Of a stretch of 26,913 nucleotides of DNA, positions 1 to 9,747 are shown piece by piece. A program made the position numbers and the translations under genes. The notes under the pieces were generated by a model that saw only the letters and a program-made list of their open reading frames with translations, searched no databases and was not told the DNA's origin. Origin of the DNA: Chara braunii (Eukaryota > Streptophyta > Charophyceae > Charales > Characeae); contig BFEA01000161.1 of the NCBI GenBank assembly GCA_003427395.1, positions 28,875-55,787 of the forward strand, read 5' to 3'. How positions within the stretch are numbered: the stretch's first letter is position 1; each line of letters opens with the position of its first letter.

Positions 1-65
<65 letters not shown>

Positions 66-78
66 ACTCTCTCTCTCA
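1..78. repeat. (CT)n microsatellite
   Basis: An almost pure CT dinucleotide run starts at the window edge, so its true length is unknown. It is interrupted by CACTCA near 61-66 and ends before CACGCGGAGAG. Confidence 0.97.
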
Positions 79-1440
79 CGCGGAGAGATTTGTGCTTTTT
101 TTTTTTAATTTAAACAAGCGACCGGATGTTTGCTTGCCCGACCCTCGAAAATCGCGGTACGTTAACGGCCGCGACTTCTAAAAAACAACGGGGAGGTACT
201 GGTGGCTTAAGGGCCCAGTGCCCAAGGCTCTCATTATCGAGTTGAATACAACTCACACACACGCCTCTTCCCATTAGGGCTGAAAGAGCCTCGACCACTG
301 CTCCGTAAACACAACTTCCCTATACAACTTGAATAGAGCATAATCGCTGAGCATTGATTGCTTCCGCAGGAGGTAAGTTTTTTTTTTATTATTATTTTTT
401 TTAAGCGTGCTCCAATCTATTTGTGGGGAGCAGCACGTGTTGGAAATTGGGCTCAGCATCCCATACAATTTATGAACAAATGAGATACTGAGGCCGTTAC
501 CCGGTTTCGGCTTGAGAGTATCCTCGGGACGGAGGGATTAACCCAGCCCCATAGACAATCGAATTTTGCCTTATATAACGAACCGACAATGAGCAACCTG
601 ATAAAGCAAATTTAGGGGGGGAGATTATAGCAGGGCAAAGGAAGTCAAGCACATCCTGGGTCTCAGTCAAAACCCCAAGTGAATATGCCCAACAGTTGTC
701 ACGATCCATGAGATGAAATGAACTTCAAGTACATCCAGAAAGTACGAATTTCGGGAGATAGAGTTGTACCGTCACGGAGTGCCTCGCCCAGCTCTACGAG
801 ACCGTGGCAAACTTCCACCTGCTCAGAGCGGTGCAACGCTACCAGGAGCGTTGCACCCGCTCGGGCCGGAACAACGGGTGCACTAACGCGCGTTGAGACG
901 CGAAACTGCGATGACGCTTTCACGAGGGCACGGCGGGTCAATATCGTGTGTGGCGATGACACTTCTTAGATAATTTCGTGGATGTGGAGACGGGAGGGGT
1001 GTGTGGTTTGAGGGGCGTGTGGTTTGAGTAGCCTTGTGGGGGGGGGGTGCCACGTGGCATAGGGTTATGACGCCACTCTTTCTGTCCTTTGTGTTTAATC
1101 TTTGTCTCTCGCTTCTCCGGATCTTTGTTGTCATGGGCCGTTGGATTTTGAGTGAATTCTCTGTGAAGCTGTGTTGATGGGTTTGACATTGTCGTTCACA
1201 ACGCAACCACGTTCGAGGAGTCAAAGGGAGGCAGGGGCGTCGCAATAATCTCTTCTGGTTCGTGCACTTTGCTGTAGGGTTATACTAGCACCAGTTGTGG
1301 GAAGGAGGAGCGACTCCTTGTATAGGAAGAGGCGGGGGATGAGTTTGGTCTGGTAATGGTTGGGCAGCTGGACAAGGGGACTGTGGGAGCGGAGTAGTGC
1401 GTGATGGTCTGCAGTGATTGGTGATTTTAGGTGAAGTTTA
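79..1440. other. noncoding stretch, no gene recognised
   Basis: All reading frames here are short and show no protein family I recognise. Visible structure: two T-rich runs (about 100-112 and 378-402), a good plant-like 5' splice donor string AGGTAAGT at 371-378 with no convincing partner exon, a G10 run just before a CACGTG palindrome at 1048-1059, and a GC-richer segment at 760-960. A TATAG-type string at about 1320 follows a purine-rich GTGGGAAGGAGGAG block and might be core-promoter-like, but no downstream gene supports it. Confidence 0.5.
1048..1059. promoter_or_regulatory. perfect 12-bp G-box palindrome
   Basis: TGCCACGTGGCA is a perfect palindrome with a CACGTG core, the classic binding site of plant bZIP/bHLH factors. 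It directly follows a run of ten G. The same 12-mer occurs at 8978-8989 and inside the 16-bp palindrome at 22769-22784. Function is inferred from the motif alone. Confidence 0.35.
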
Positions 1441-2216
1441 AGGCAGCGTCACGTAGTGACGGAAGCTCTAAGTGCAACATTTTTTCAAAATTTAACCCTA
1501 AGTACTACTCCAATAAATGATTTGATGGTTAGGGATATCTCATTGGTGTTTTGGAAATTGAAACCTAGTTTATTTCCTTATATTTTATTGGATGGGGAAT
1601 TGAATGTTGTCGATCTCAACATCTGACAGATGATCTGTAAATCTGATTTTTGTCTGATTCTCAATTCGTAGTTTGTTTTTTTTTTGCATAGATTGATCAT
1701 CGAAGTTTACGATTGACTATTTTGTCATGTACTCATATAACCATCTAAATTAGCCTTCAGATTACAACATCTGGTAAATTTTCTGAGCTACTTTCTGTTT
1801 CAAATTTCCAAATAACAGTTATAGTCGGGTATTCTAATTCGTAAAATTTTCATACTTGTTGGCAGGAAATTCATAAGTATACTTTGATGTTGATCTTCAA
1901 AAAAATGATCAAAAGTCCTATTTGGACATCCTATTTGTAAATGTTAATAATATTTCATATAGGTTTTTCTCAATTTCGCCGTAGATCAATTTTCTAATTT
2001 GTCATGATTCGATTTTCTAATTTGTCATGATTCAATTTTCTAATTTGTCATGATTCGTGATGAATTCTGCCTAATCCAATGACCTTGCGTACTTTGATGA
2101 TTTTGTTTTGAACTTTCAAACTCTGACGTGATTTTCCATGTTTCAATTAATGTTTTCTGATAAGGCTTCTCTCAGTGAAGACTGTTAGCAAATCTTCTTA
2201 GGTGTGTCTGTTGTTG
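1441..2216. other. AT-rich noncoding stretch
   Basis: Base composition shifts to strongly AT-rich from about 1480 to 2200, with stops in all frames and no recognisable coding region. It holds a short hairpin at 1447-1461 (CGTCAC, loop GTA, GTGACG) and a three-copy 23-bp tandem repeat. The composition resembles plant intron or intergenic DNA. Confidence 0.6.
1989..2057. repeat. 23-bp tandem repeat, three copies
   Basis: Three head-to-tail units starting at 1989, 2012 and 2035 each read ATTTTCTAATTTGTCATG followed by ATTCG or ATTCA. They differ only at the last base, so the expansion is recent compared with the surrounding sequence. Confidence 0.95.
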
Positions 2217-2227
2217 TCATAATTGCG

Positions 2228-3920
2228 GATCTGCGGTTTTTCGATGCCAGAACGATGCTGGTCGGTATTGGGGTATTGCCCTGTAACCGCGAAGCAGGAC
2301 CATGAGGCCTGGTAGAGAGATTTGGGGATATTGGGGTGGCCATCTCACAGAATAATCAAGGGTTGTTGCTTGGAGGATGTCGGTCGGAGTTGGGGTGAGT
2401 TGTGTTGCCATGTAATATAGCGGTGGGTGTGTGAGGCTGGGCAGACTCGGGCAGAGAGTATGATTGCATTGGCGAGCCTGAGTAGGGTTGTTATAGTCTC
2501 CTTGACTGCTCTGCAAATCGTCAACTAGGTTTTATATTTTACTTTTTTAGCAGGTAGCCAAAAAACATATGATTAAGGGAAGCAAATTATTCGTACGGAC
2601 GGGTGGGAAGTTCGTAGGGGGGTGTAACAGAGGAAGGGCTTTAGTCTTCGTCAGTAGGTCAGAAGGACGTGGTTGGGACGAAGCAGATCGGTGCTGAAGC
2701 GTTGCTCTGTAACCTGGGTGAGCGTAAGGCTTGGGAAACTTTGTCGAGGGAGGAAGGCAGAACCACCACGTTCGACGCAGCCGTTGTTGGGGTTTTATCC
2801 CTGTCACCTAGGGGCGTGCAGCTAATGGGAGTTGTCGAGGGAGGAAGGCACTCCTTGCCATCTATACCAGGCTGGTCGGTACCGGGGCATGGTGGTGCCC
2901 TATAACCCTAGCATAGGGGGTTATGAGACCAACCGCGTTTAGGTTCGAGGACCGATCACGGGGACTTTGTTTTTTCCAATTGTTGCGTGAAAGTTTGTTA
3001 ATCGGTAGTCTCAGTTCGGATTTTTTGCTTTCAATTTTGTTGTGTGTCACTCATGTCCTATCACGTTAAGAAAAAAAAAAACAACGGACGATGTGTTCGG
3101 ATATGGCTCTCCTCTAAAGGTTGTGATTGTTCTCGGTGGTTGTGGTAGAACGCTTTTACGCTCTTGGGACTCCTTGCAATTTTTGTGAGGCGTTTTTTAT
3201 GTTGTTTTATTCATGGACCTGCGGTTGTTCGATGCCAAAATGACGCTGGTCGGTGCTGGGGTGTTGACCCTGTAACTTGTTGACAGCAGGAGGTTGAGGG
3301 CTGATAGAGAGATCTGGGAATGCCTTGGGGGGGCATTTCACTGGACAATCAAGGGTTCCTATTGAAGACGATTCTGTTTAGAGTCGGGTTGAGTTGGTTT
3401 GCCCTGTAACCTATAGTGGGGGTGAGAGGCTTGGTAGATCTTGGTAGGGAATAAGATAGTGTCTGAGGACTTCGAGGGTGTTAGGACCCTCTTGCGCTTT
3501 AGATTGTTTGACGACAATTGATGGGATTTTCGCTGGTGGATAGTCTTTCAAATTTACCTCAAATAACATTGATTTTGGTAAAAAAAAGAGAATGTCTTAG
3601 GATTCTGGGGACTTTTAGCAACTCGTTTTAGGCTGTTTTATACTGATACATTCATGGATTTGCGGCTGTTCGATGCCAGAACGACGTTGGCCGGTGCTGG
3701 GGTGTTGCCCTCTAACCTGTTGATTGCAGGAGCGTGAGGCCTAGTAGAGAGATCTGGGGATGCTTTGGGGTGGGCATTCCAAGGGACAACCAAGGGTAGC
3801 TGTTAGGACGACGCTGGCCAGAGCTGGGGCGAGTCGTGTGGCTCTGTAACCTAGCCGGGTGGGGGTGTGAGGCCTGGGAGAGCTTGATAGGGAATAAGAC
3901 AATGTTGGACAGTTTTAGAG
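2228..3920 (+). repeat. array of diverged, internally dimeric repeats
   Basis: Three long copies begin at about 2228, 3215 and 3656 with GG(A/-)(T/C)CTGCGG followed by TTCGATGCCA, run for about 255-265 bp, and end near GGGAATAAGA. Each copy has two related halves built around GCTGGTCGGTGCTGGGG, then TTGCCCTGTAACCT, a G-rich spacer, and GTGAGGCCTGG. Half-units are visible near 2256, 2381, 2682, 2872, 3245, 3370, 3687 and 3813, so partial copies also fill 2640-2930. No long ORF or known domain is present. Copies 2 and 3 also share the sequence just upstream (TTCATGGA), which suggests tandem duplication of a period near 441 bp. Confidence 0.75.
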
Positions 3921-4114
3921 AGTTTTGTTTGGGAGTCTAGGGGTTTTGAGCATTCGAAAAGAGGTCAGTAGTCATTCATAGTTTTTTAACCTCTCCTTTA
4001 ATTCTCTCGAAAAGACGCTAAGCAACAAGCACAACAAATCTACCATCTAGAAACCCTCACCTGCCCTTCAACCCTATTGCGATTTTCAAAGTCATCGAGA
4101 AAGTTCCTTGCAAG

Positions 4115-4429
4115 ATGGCAGACAGGGTAGCATTTACCGTGGTTGGTGTCCCAATTGAAGATGGTATGGCAGTGGGTGTTAATGTCAATGGAATTAACGG
4201 CGATGTCCGCGTTACATGCACTGTTAGTATTGTCGTTGTTGGCACATGGAGTGCAACAGATAACATTGTTGCAGGTGTATGCATTGTCGGTGTCATCGTT
4301 TGTGTTGTCAATGGCCGTACATCAGACATCATCGTCGTAGGCGCATGCACTGTTGATGTTATTGGTGTTGTTTTCAGAGGCAGTTTAGTAGGTGTCATCA
4401 TTTTAGGATCATGCAGAGTTGGTACCTAG
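4115..4429 (+). repeat. degenerate 66-bp minisatellite, open in one frame (104 codons)
   Basis: A frame from ATG 4115 to the stop at 4427-4429 encodes four consecutive 22-residue units with no length change: GVPIEDGMAVG..., VTCTVSIVVVG..., VCIVGVIVCVV... and ACTVDVIGVVF.... In DNA the core (G/A)(C/T)ATGCA(C/T)TGT recurs near 4211, 4274 and 4340. Composition is Val/Ile/Gly-rich because GTT and GTC triplets dominate, as in the GTT arrays just downstream. The opposite strand is also open (Thr-rich), so the open frame may be only a by-product of the triplet repeat. I recognise no protein family and see no promoter or splice context. Confidence 0.5.
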
Positions 4430-4790
4430 TCTCAAGCTAGGTCCATGTACAGCCAGGGGGTCCAGCGCTTTACAAACGTCGGACCCTCAGGAACAACAAA
4501 TTTTGACGAGTTTTCAGCCAAAAAACTCGATTTCAATTTCGTTCAAAAAATAAAAGATGTCCATTTTGACGAAATGACAATTTTATCATGTGAGCCTGAC
4601 AGGAGGCATTGATTACTTTCCTGCACATGGGAAGGATTAACCTCCTGCAAGCTAATCCCGAAACGGCCCACCTCCAACCCACGGGGTGATCAACACCCCA
4701 TCGATGATTGATATTGCGGGTCGGGCAACACCAATCACCACCAACTATCCTACTCCTATCCTTTGCCAAACGACGGGGAACAATTCCGTA
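4430..4790. other. noncoding spacer
   Basis: I see no supported gene. A short hairpin GGGGTG-ATCAA-CACCCC lies at about 4683-4699. Overlapping reading frames on both strands are short and lack recognisable domains. Confidence 0.5.
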
Positions 4791-4849
4791 TCGAGGTTGG
4801 AGGGGGGGGAAGACAGTAAACCATTTCTCCGTGTCAACTCCAATCCCCC

Positions 4850-5147
4850 CCCTCTCCTCTAGCGGCATCATTCACATCATGCAGATGAAAATATGAGATG
4901 CACGGATACCGCTTTCTACCCCACTGCATCCATGTTCGTTAGCCCCGCCGCCGTCATCGCTGTTGTTGTTGTTGTTATTGTTGTTGTTGTTGTTGTTGTT
5001 GTCAACTTCAGTCCCTCCCCTTTTTTTTTGCAGCATCATTCCCCTCACACGCATGAAAATTTGAGATGCACGGATACCACACTCTACCCTACTGCTTCCA
5101 TAGTCGTCTCCCCCGCCGCCGTCGTCGTTGTTGTTGTTGTTGTTGTT

Positions 5148-5180
<33 letters not shown>

Positions 5181-5395
5181 GCTGCCATCACTATCATTGA
5201 GGAGAGGGGAGATAGCGTACCTCTTTTCCATGTCAACCCCAATCTCCACCATATCCACTTGCGGCATCTCCCTTATCACGTCGATGATGATCACGACTAA
5301 CACCGCTGTCTACCCAGCTGCTTCTGTATTCGTTGCTGTCGTCGTCGTCATCATTGTTGTTGATGTTGTTGTTGTTGTTGTCGCGCTTATATTTG
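4850..5395. repeat. three tandem units each containing a (GTT)n array
   Basis: A unit with GAGATGCACGGATACC, then CTCTACCC(C/T)ACTGC, a GCCGCCGTC stretch and a GTT run appears at about 4893 and 5064, with a diverged third copy at about 5293. The GTT arrays lie near 4960-5002, 5121-5182 and 5335-5390, interrupted by single ATT or GAT triplets. The sequence before each unit is also shared (GTGTCAAC(T/C)CCAATC, then GCGGCATC). Read on the minus strand, each array encodes an Asn tract followed by Asp/Gly-rich sequence; on the plus strand it gives poly-Val or poly-Leu. Confidence 0.9.
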
Positions 5396-5470
5396 TCATC
5401 ACCGCAATTATCTTTGCCGGCCTCCAAACCTCCCTCCAACCAGTTGTCCTTGTCGCGGTTACCGCCCATT

Positions 5471-5827
5471 TCACCGATCCCGCCAATTCTCTGCCGAATT
5501 GCGTAGATCAAGTCCTAACGTAAAGAGGGTTTTGCAAGCACCCATCCTATCATCCGCTCGCCTCCAGTCGATGTAGCCCTTAAGTCGGGGATCCGAACCC
5601 TCCTCCAGCTCCCACATAATGTCTAACATCACCTGGATCCTATCTTCCAACCACTCATCCATCGAGATCGCCCCCCCATTGATTTCCACTCTTTCCTGCC
5701 ATCGCAGCATGAGCACTCCCGCTATCGTCTGCAACTGCTTGCATTCCTCCTCCAGTGTGGTAATCCATTCCTTCGCTTGATGTTGTAGCTCCCCCACCGA
5801 ATTCATCGCCCGCCCAATTAACTGCAC
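5471..5827 (-). pseudogene. gene-like minus-strand fragment, possible low-complexity hypothetical protein
   Basis: The minus strand is open for 118 codons (the first codon at 5827 is GTG, so the true start is unknown). It encodes a charged, helix-friendly sequence such as ELQHQAKEWITTLEEECKQL and MDEWLEDRIQVMLDIMWELE, with the heptad look of a coiled coil and balanced residue use, unlike the neighbouring shadow frames. It stops at 5471, while another minus frame (5233-5511) continues with a plausible Gly/Asp/Asn-rich sequence into the poly-Asn tract encoded by the GTT arrays (4872-5303 in the third frame). This could be one broken or spliced gene spanning about 5864-4872. I do not recognise the family, and no start, promoter or splice site can be fixed. 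It may also be part of an unrecognised transposon. Confidence 0.3.
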
Positions 5828-5869
5828 AACTCACACGGTTCTTCTGAACCCATTGTAATCCCACGGCTG

Positions 5870-6070
5870 GTGCTACCCCTGCTCATGTGTCACGGGACGT
5901 CCACGTCTCCCAACGGCATGCACCACGTGGCAACAAGCCACTCGCACCAACCGGGCACGTGAGTAGGCCCAGCTGCCGGGGAGCTGTTCTCCCCGGGCAC
6001 TTAGTCGAGCCGGGGTGACCGGGCCCTGCCGGTTCGCCGGCGTCGGGGCGCTAGCGCTAGCGCTCTCCTC
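5870..6070. other. GC-rich patch with palindromes
   Basis: This roughly 200-bp GC-rich island in AT-richer flanks has two CACGTG hexamers (5934-5939, 5956-5961), an 8-bp hairpin CCGGGGAG-CTGTT-CTCCCCGG (5976-5996) and a perfect 16-bp palindrome made of overlapping GCGCTAGC units (6048-6063). It lies immediately upstream of the gene-like minus-strand frame, so a promoter for that strand is possible, but nothing else supports it. Confidence 0.4.
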
Positions 6071-6815
6071 ACTCAAACTCTGAGGAGCTTTGAGAAACTT
6101 TGATTCCTACGCCCCGAAGATTCAAAAGTTTGCAGCTATCTTAAATGTACTGAGCAGGATATAGGACAACACGAACACCACGCTTACTCTGTGGCTGAGT
6201 CTGTCGACTTTCATAAAAGAATTGAGAGTGATAAGCTATCTAATGGAGTTACTTGAAGCGGGTCTGAGGAGGATGGCCAGGAGAATGAATTATGAGTTCG
6301 AAAAAGGCATGATACAACAGTTGTTGAGATCGATTAAGTTAAACTAGTGGGAGGAGGGTGGGTTAATTGCGAGAGCCGGATTTTTTTAGCACTTAGATGG
6401 GGCGTCCTGATATGGTATACCCCAAGAGAAGTATGAGGCCCTAAGTGATTTTCTGTCTCAGATCATAAGAGGTCGTTTTTCGGGTACTGAATTGCGAATA
6501 GTGGTATAGGACAGAAAAGAGGTTGATCCCTAAGAATGTTTTATGTTTTATTTTATTTTATTTTATCGTAGGCCTGAGAACAACCGCCGTCGGGTAGAAG
6601 TTGCTCTGAGGTTGGCTACGACGAAAAAAAAAATTCACGCACTAGCCTTTTTTCCTTCGTTGGGAAGCGGGAAGTACTTGCTAGATATAAACGCATATTG
6701 GGAGTTAGTTCTCCTCTTAGCCTGAGCAGCAGGACAAAAGGGTTAAGCGTCGGTGAATTCCTCATTGCTGATGAGATGTAACGTCCGTGGATTCCTGTTT
6801 TTTGTAATATTTGTA
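6071..6815. other. noncoding stretch with a (TTTTA)n microsatellite
   Basis: I see no supported gene. A pentanucleotide TTTTA run of about four to five units lies at 6546-6567. Reading frames here are short and unrelated to known families. Confidence 0.5.
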
Positions 6816-7140
6816 ACATTAACACTAAGATGATTAACGATGAGAATTGGTTTCGGGATCAATACCTAATTATGAAAAAAACTCAAAAATTTGTGGGGAT
6901 GCAGACGAGGGTTGTGGAGAGATTGATCATGTGGAGTTGGTCACTCTAGAGCTCTGCTTTCAGGGGGCATGGGCTATAAGTGAGATTTATAACGGGGGTT
7001 CCATTGGGGGGAAGGTAGGCAGGACAACTCCATTGGAGCATATCGATGGACAGGCTCGAGTGGAGGATATCGTTGGGGAACCTACTATAGGAGTTGTCTT
7101 AAGGAGTGAGGTGGTCTGTTGGCCGCATGGAGAACACAGG
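6816..7140 (+). mobile_element. SINE-like repeat (SINE-B), diverged copy 1
   Basis: The body from TGTGGGGATGCAGA (about 6893) to GCATGGAGAA (about 7135) aligns along its length with 19465-19770. Shared blocks include TTGATCATGTGG, GGGGGCATGGG, GTGGAGGATATCGTTGGGGA and TTGGGGAACCT. The head also corresponds: TTAACACT at 6829 is followed 21 nt later by ATGAG and then by a GGTT(T)CG string, as in the tRNA-like head at 19371-19440, where the spacing is 22 nt. An A-rich linker separates head and body in both. The tRNA-like features are badly eroded in this copy. The family is not one I recognise. Confidence 0.5.
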
Positions 7141-7227
7141 ACTGTGACTACAGTCTCAATTTGCGCTTCACAAGGAGATTGGGCATACTGTGACTGGCTG
7201 GTTGGGGAAAGCACTGCCGAGCGCCTA

Positions 7228-8757
7228 GTAGCTGCAACAGGTTTGCGGGACATGGGGCGTGGCTGCTGACCGAGCAAGGATCGACTCGGTTGGCAACTCT
7301 GTGGAGGAGTACATGGTCAAAAAGCCACGTGTCCACACGAGAGACCGTTGGGTTGGTGAATGTATGGGGGCAGTTTCATAGCCTGCGGGACATCATTTTC
7401 GGAGGATCGTGTTCTCAACCAGTATCTGACTTCATTATGCAAGTGACACATCATCTCCATGGTCTAAGAGTCACGTGTCCGCATGGGAGAGCGTTGGGTT
7501 GGTGAGTGTATGCGTAGCAGGATCGTATTCTTAATCAGTATCTGGCTTCATTATGCTCTACGAAATGTGAAACGCAGTGACACATCATCTTCGGAGATAG
7601 GTATCCTTGAACATTGGAGGAAATTTTTTGCATGAGCCATTTTCACAAAAGCGATTCGTTGATCATTTGCACCTGGACACGATGTGCTGAGTAACTTTCT
7701 CTTCAACATCGTGCGTACAGTAGCCGCTGCAGGTTAGCCGAAAATGGGGCGCGGTTGCTGACCAAGCAGGGATTGACTCGGTTGGCAATTCCGTGGAGGA
7801 GTGCATGGTCAAAGAGCCACGTGTCCACTCGGGAGAGCAATAGGTTGGTGAGTGTATGAGAGCAACTTTTTAGCATCATTTTCGGATGATGAGTTCCCAA
7901 CCAGTATCCGACTTCATTATGCTCGGTGAAATGCGAAAGGAATCACTGGTCAGTGACACATCATCTTCGGAGGGATGTTTCCTTGAACATTGGAGTATAG
8001 TGGCGATTGCTTGGGAGAAGTTTTTTTGGCATGAGCTACGTGCCATGTCATCTTCACAAAAAACGCTTTGTTGATTTTTGTACCTAGTCAGATTGTGTTG
8101 AGTCGCTTCCTCTACGGAATCACAAGTCTTTATCAAGAGGAAGAGCAGGGGCAAGAGCGTCTGGCTTATGCAACACAGCACGATTGGCGATTGCTTGGGA
8201 GGAGATTTTTTATATATCTGCTTACTTTGCAGCATTGCAAGTTGATGTCGCTAATTTGGTAGCAAAGAAGCCAAGTCAGCAAGGCCATGACACTGTCACA
8301 CAATATGGTAGGACATGGTCAACCGGCTTGATGGCTGCTTGATGGCAGTGGAAGCAGGGTCGTACAGAAGAACTGTAGCCAGGGCGCCTGGCTTATACAG
8401 CATAGAACAGCAGTGGCGTTTGACTGGTAGAAGATTTTTGACATGTGCCATGTCATGTTCACAAAGAATGCTTCGTTAACTTTTGTACACGCCCAGATTG
8501 TGCCGAGTTGCTTCCTCTACAGAGTCGCAATCAGTTGTCGAGAGGAAGAGCTGTGGTAAGGGCACCTGGCTTATACAGCATAATACGATTGGGGATTGTT
8601 TGGGAGGATATTCTTTGCATATTCGCTTCGTCTATAGCATTGCAGGATCATGTTGGTAATTTGGTAGCAAAGAAGCCACATCATGATAAAGTCACACAAT
8701 GTGGTAGGACGCTGCGAGCGGGCTTGATGATTGGTTGATGGCGGCGGAAGCAGGGAA
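7228..8757 (+). repeat. mosaic tandem array of two repeat types
   Basis: Block A (GACTCGGTTGGCAA, TGGAGGAGT, ACATGGTCAAA or GCATGGTCAAA, GCCACGTGTCCAC, GTTGGTGA.TGTATG) occurs at about 7228 and 7724, 496 bp apart. A sub-block with CAGTATC(T/C)GACTTCATTATGC recurs near 7410, 7530 and 7895. Block B (TTCACAAA, then a run to GTTGA.TTTTGTACC and AGTCGCTTCCTCTAC) recurs near 7640, 8050 and 8455, with spacings close to 405 bp. The two later B copies continue in parallel through AATTTGGTAGCAAAGAAGCC to GG(A/C)AGCAGGG. Order is A-B'-A-B-B. There is no long reading frame and no recognisable protein. It could be satellite-like or a rearranged noncoding transposon. Confidence 0.75.
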
Positions 8758-8929
8758 TGTTAAGCTCTTTGGCAAGGTTACACGACTTTTTGTCAGGTCA
8801 GTAGGGCATACGGAAGAGATTGGTCATCATTCGGGAAAAGGAGGAAGGGGAGACAGAGGGGTGCCAACACATGATCGTTTCAGCCGCCTACACGTGTGGT
8901 TCCTAAATATCATCTCTAACGGAAAGTAA

Positions 8930-9205
8930 CAGTGGAGTCTTCACGGGTTACGGTGGAAAAATGGGGAGGGAGCCAGCTGCCACGTGGCACTCACTGATAT
9001 CTGCCAAGTAACAGAGAGGGGGGTTGCATTACCAGTTGTTATGAGAAGTATTGCGATGGAGTCTTCACGGCTTCACGGTGGAAAAACGGGGAGGGGTCAG
9101 CTGCCACGTGGAGTATCGTGGTTGTTTCGATCTGGCGCTCATTGTCTGCTACGTAGTTGAGAGGGGGGTTGCATTACCAACTGTCACGAAAAGTATTGCG
9201 TCTGT
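8930..9205 (+). repeat. two-copy tandem module with CACGTG palindromes
   Basis: GGAGTCTTCACGG, then GGTGGAAAAA.GGGGAGGG and CAGCTGCCACGTGG occur at about 8935 and again about 125 bp later. GAGAGGGGGGTTGCATTACCA recurs near 9013 and 9160, followed in both by AAGTATTGCG. The first copy contains the 12-bp palindrome TGCCACGTGGCA (8978-8989); the second has the same core at 9103-9112 with one arm changed. The density of G-box cores is promoter-like, but no gene start is identified downstream. Confidence 0.85.
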
Positions 9206-9240
9206 TTCAACCTGGCGCTGGTGAAGCTGTCAGTCCAGTT

Positions 9241-9411
9241 GATGCTAGCAAGGAGAACGTGGGAGGAGTCTGGCTAGTATAGAAGGAGGGCAGTCAACGA
9301 ATACAGTAAAGTGCCTCGAGACTTCCTTTCCACCCTCACCTTCACTCCTCCCTGCTTCCTCCCTTTGTTTTTTTTTGCTTTTTCTCAGCCAGTAAAAAAA
9401 ACAGAAAATAA

Positions 9412-9446
<35 letters not shown>

Positions 9447-9659
9447 TAAATATAGGGGGTAACTTCGGTGCAGTCACGAACACACCCCCACGTAACCCCA
9501 CCGGACCCGAAACGTAGGTCATATACATTCAGCATTACCGGCCTTTTTGCCTCAAGTGCGATCACAAACTCAAACCTTGACTGCGCCTCAAGTGCAATTA
9601 CAAATATAAATAAATAAATAAATAAAGAAGAAAGAAGTGAGAACTTATACTCACTAGTT
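9241..9659. other. noncoding stretch with microsatellites, upstream of the LINE
   Basis: A TATAG string near 9278 follows GTGGGAGGAG, like the arrangement near 1300-1325. An (AT)n run (9412-9432) joins an (AG)n run (9432-9446), and an (AAAT)n run lies at 9602-9627. A 20-bp motif, GCCTCAAGTGCGATCACAAA (or its ATTAC variant), is duplicated about 38 bp apart at 9547 and 9585. This could contain the LINE 5' leader, but I cannot place the LINE 5' end. Confidence 0.5.
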
Positions 9660-9747
9660 GGTGTCAAACATCGTTATTGGTTCAGTTCTCCCTTCTTCTT
9701 TTCTTCGAATCAAAATTTTTCTTTCTGCTGGGAAATCCAAATACCAC

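Noticed and set aside
371-378. AGGTAAGT as a real 5' splice site
   Set aside because: It matches the donor consensus, but there is no open frame before it and no credible acceptor or exon after it.
4057-4401. Thr-rich minus-strand frame opposite the 22-residue repeat
   Set aside because: It is the complement of GTT/GTC-rich repeats. Openness on both strands is expected from the triplet composition.
7228-8757. CRISPR array
   Set aside because: Units are hundreds of bp long, diverged and not separated by unique spacers, and the context is clearly eukaryotic.
9245-9667. 140-codon minus-strand open frame as a gene
   Set aside because: The frame is kept open mainly by AT/AG/AAAT microsatellites and encodes low-complexity Ile/Tyr/Ser runs. 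There is no family match or start context.
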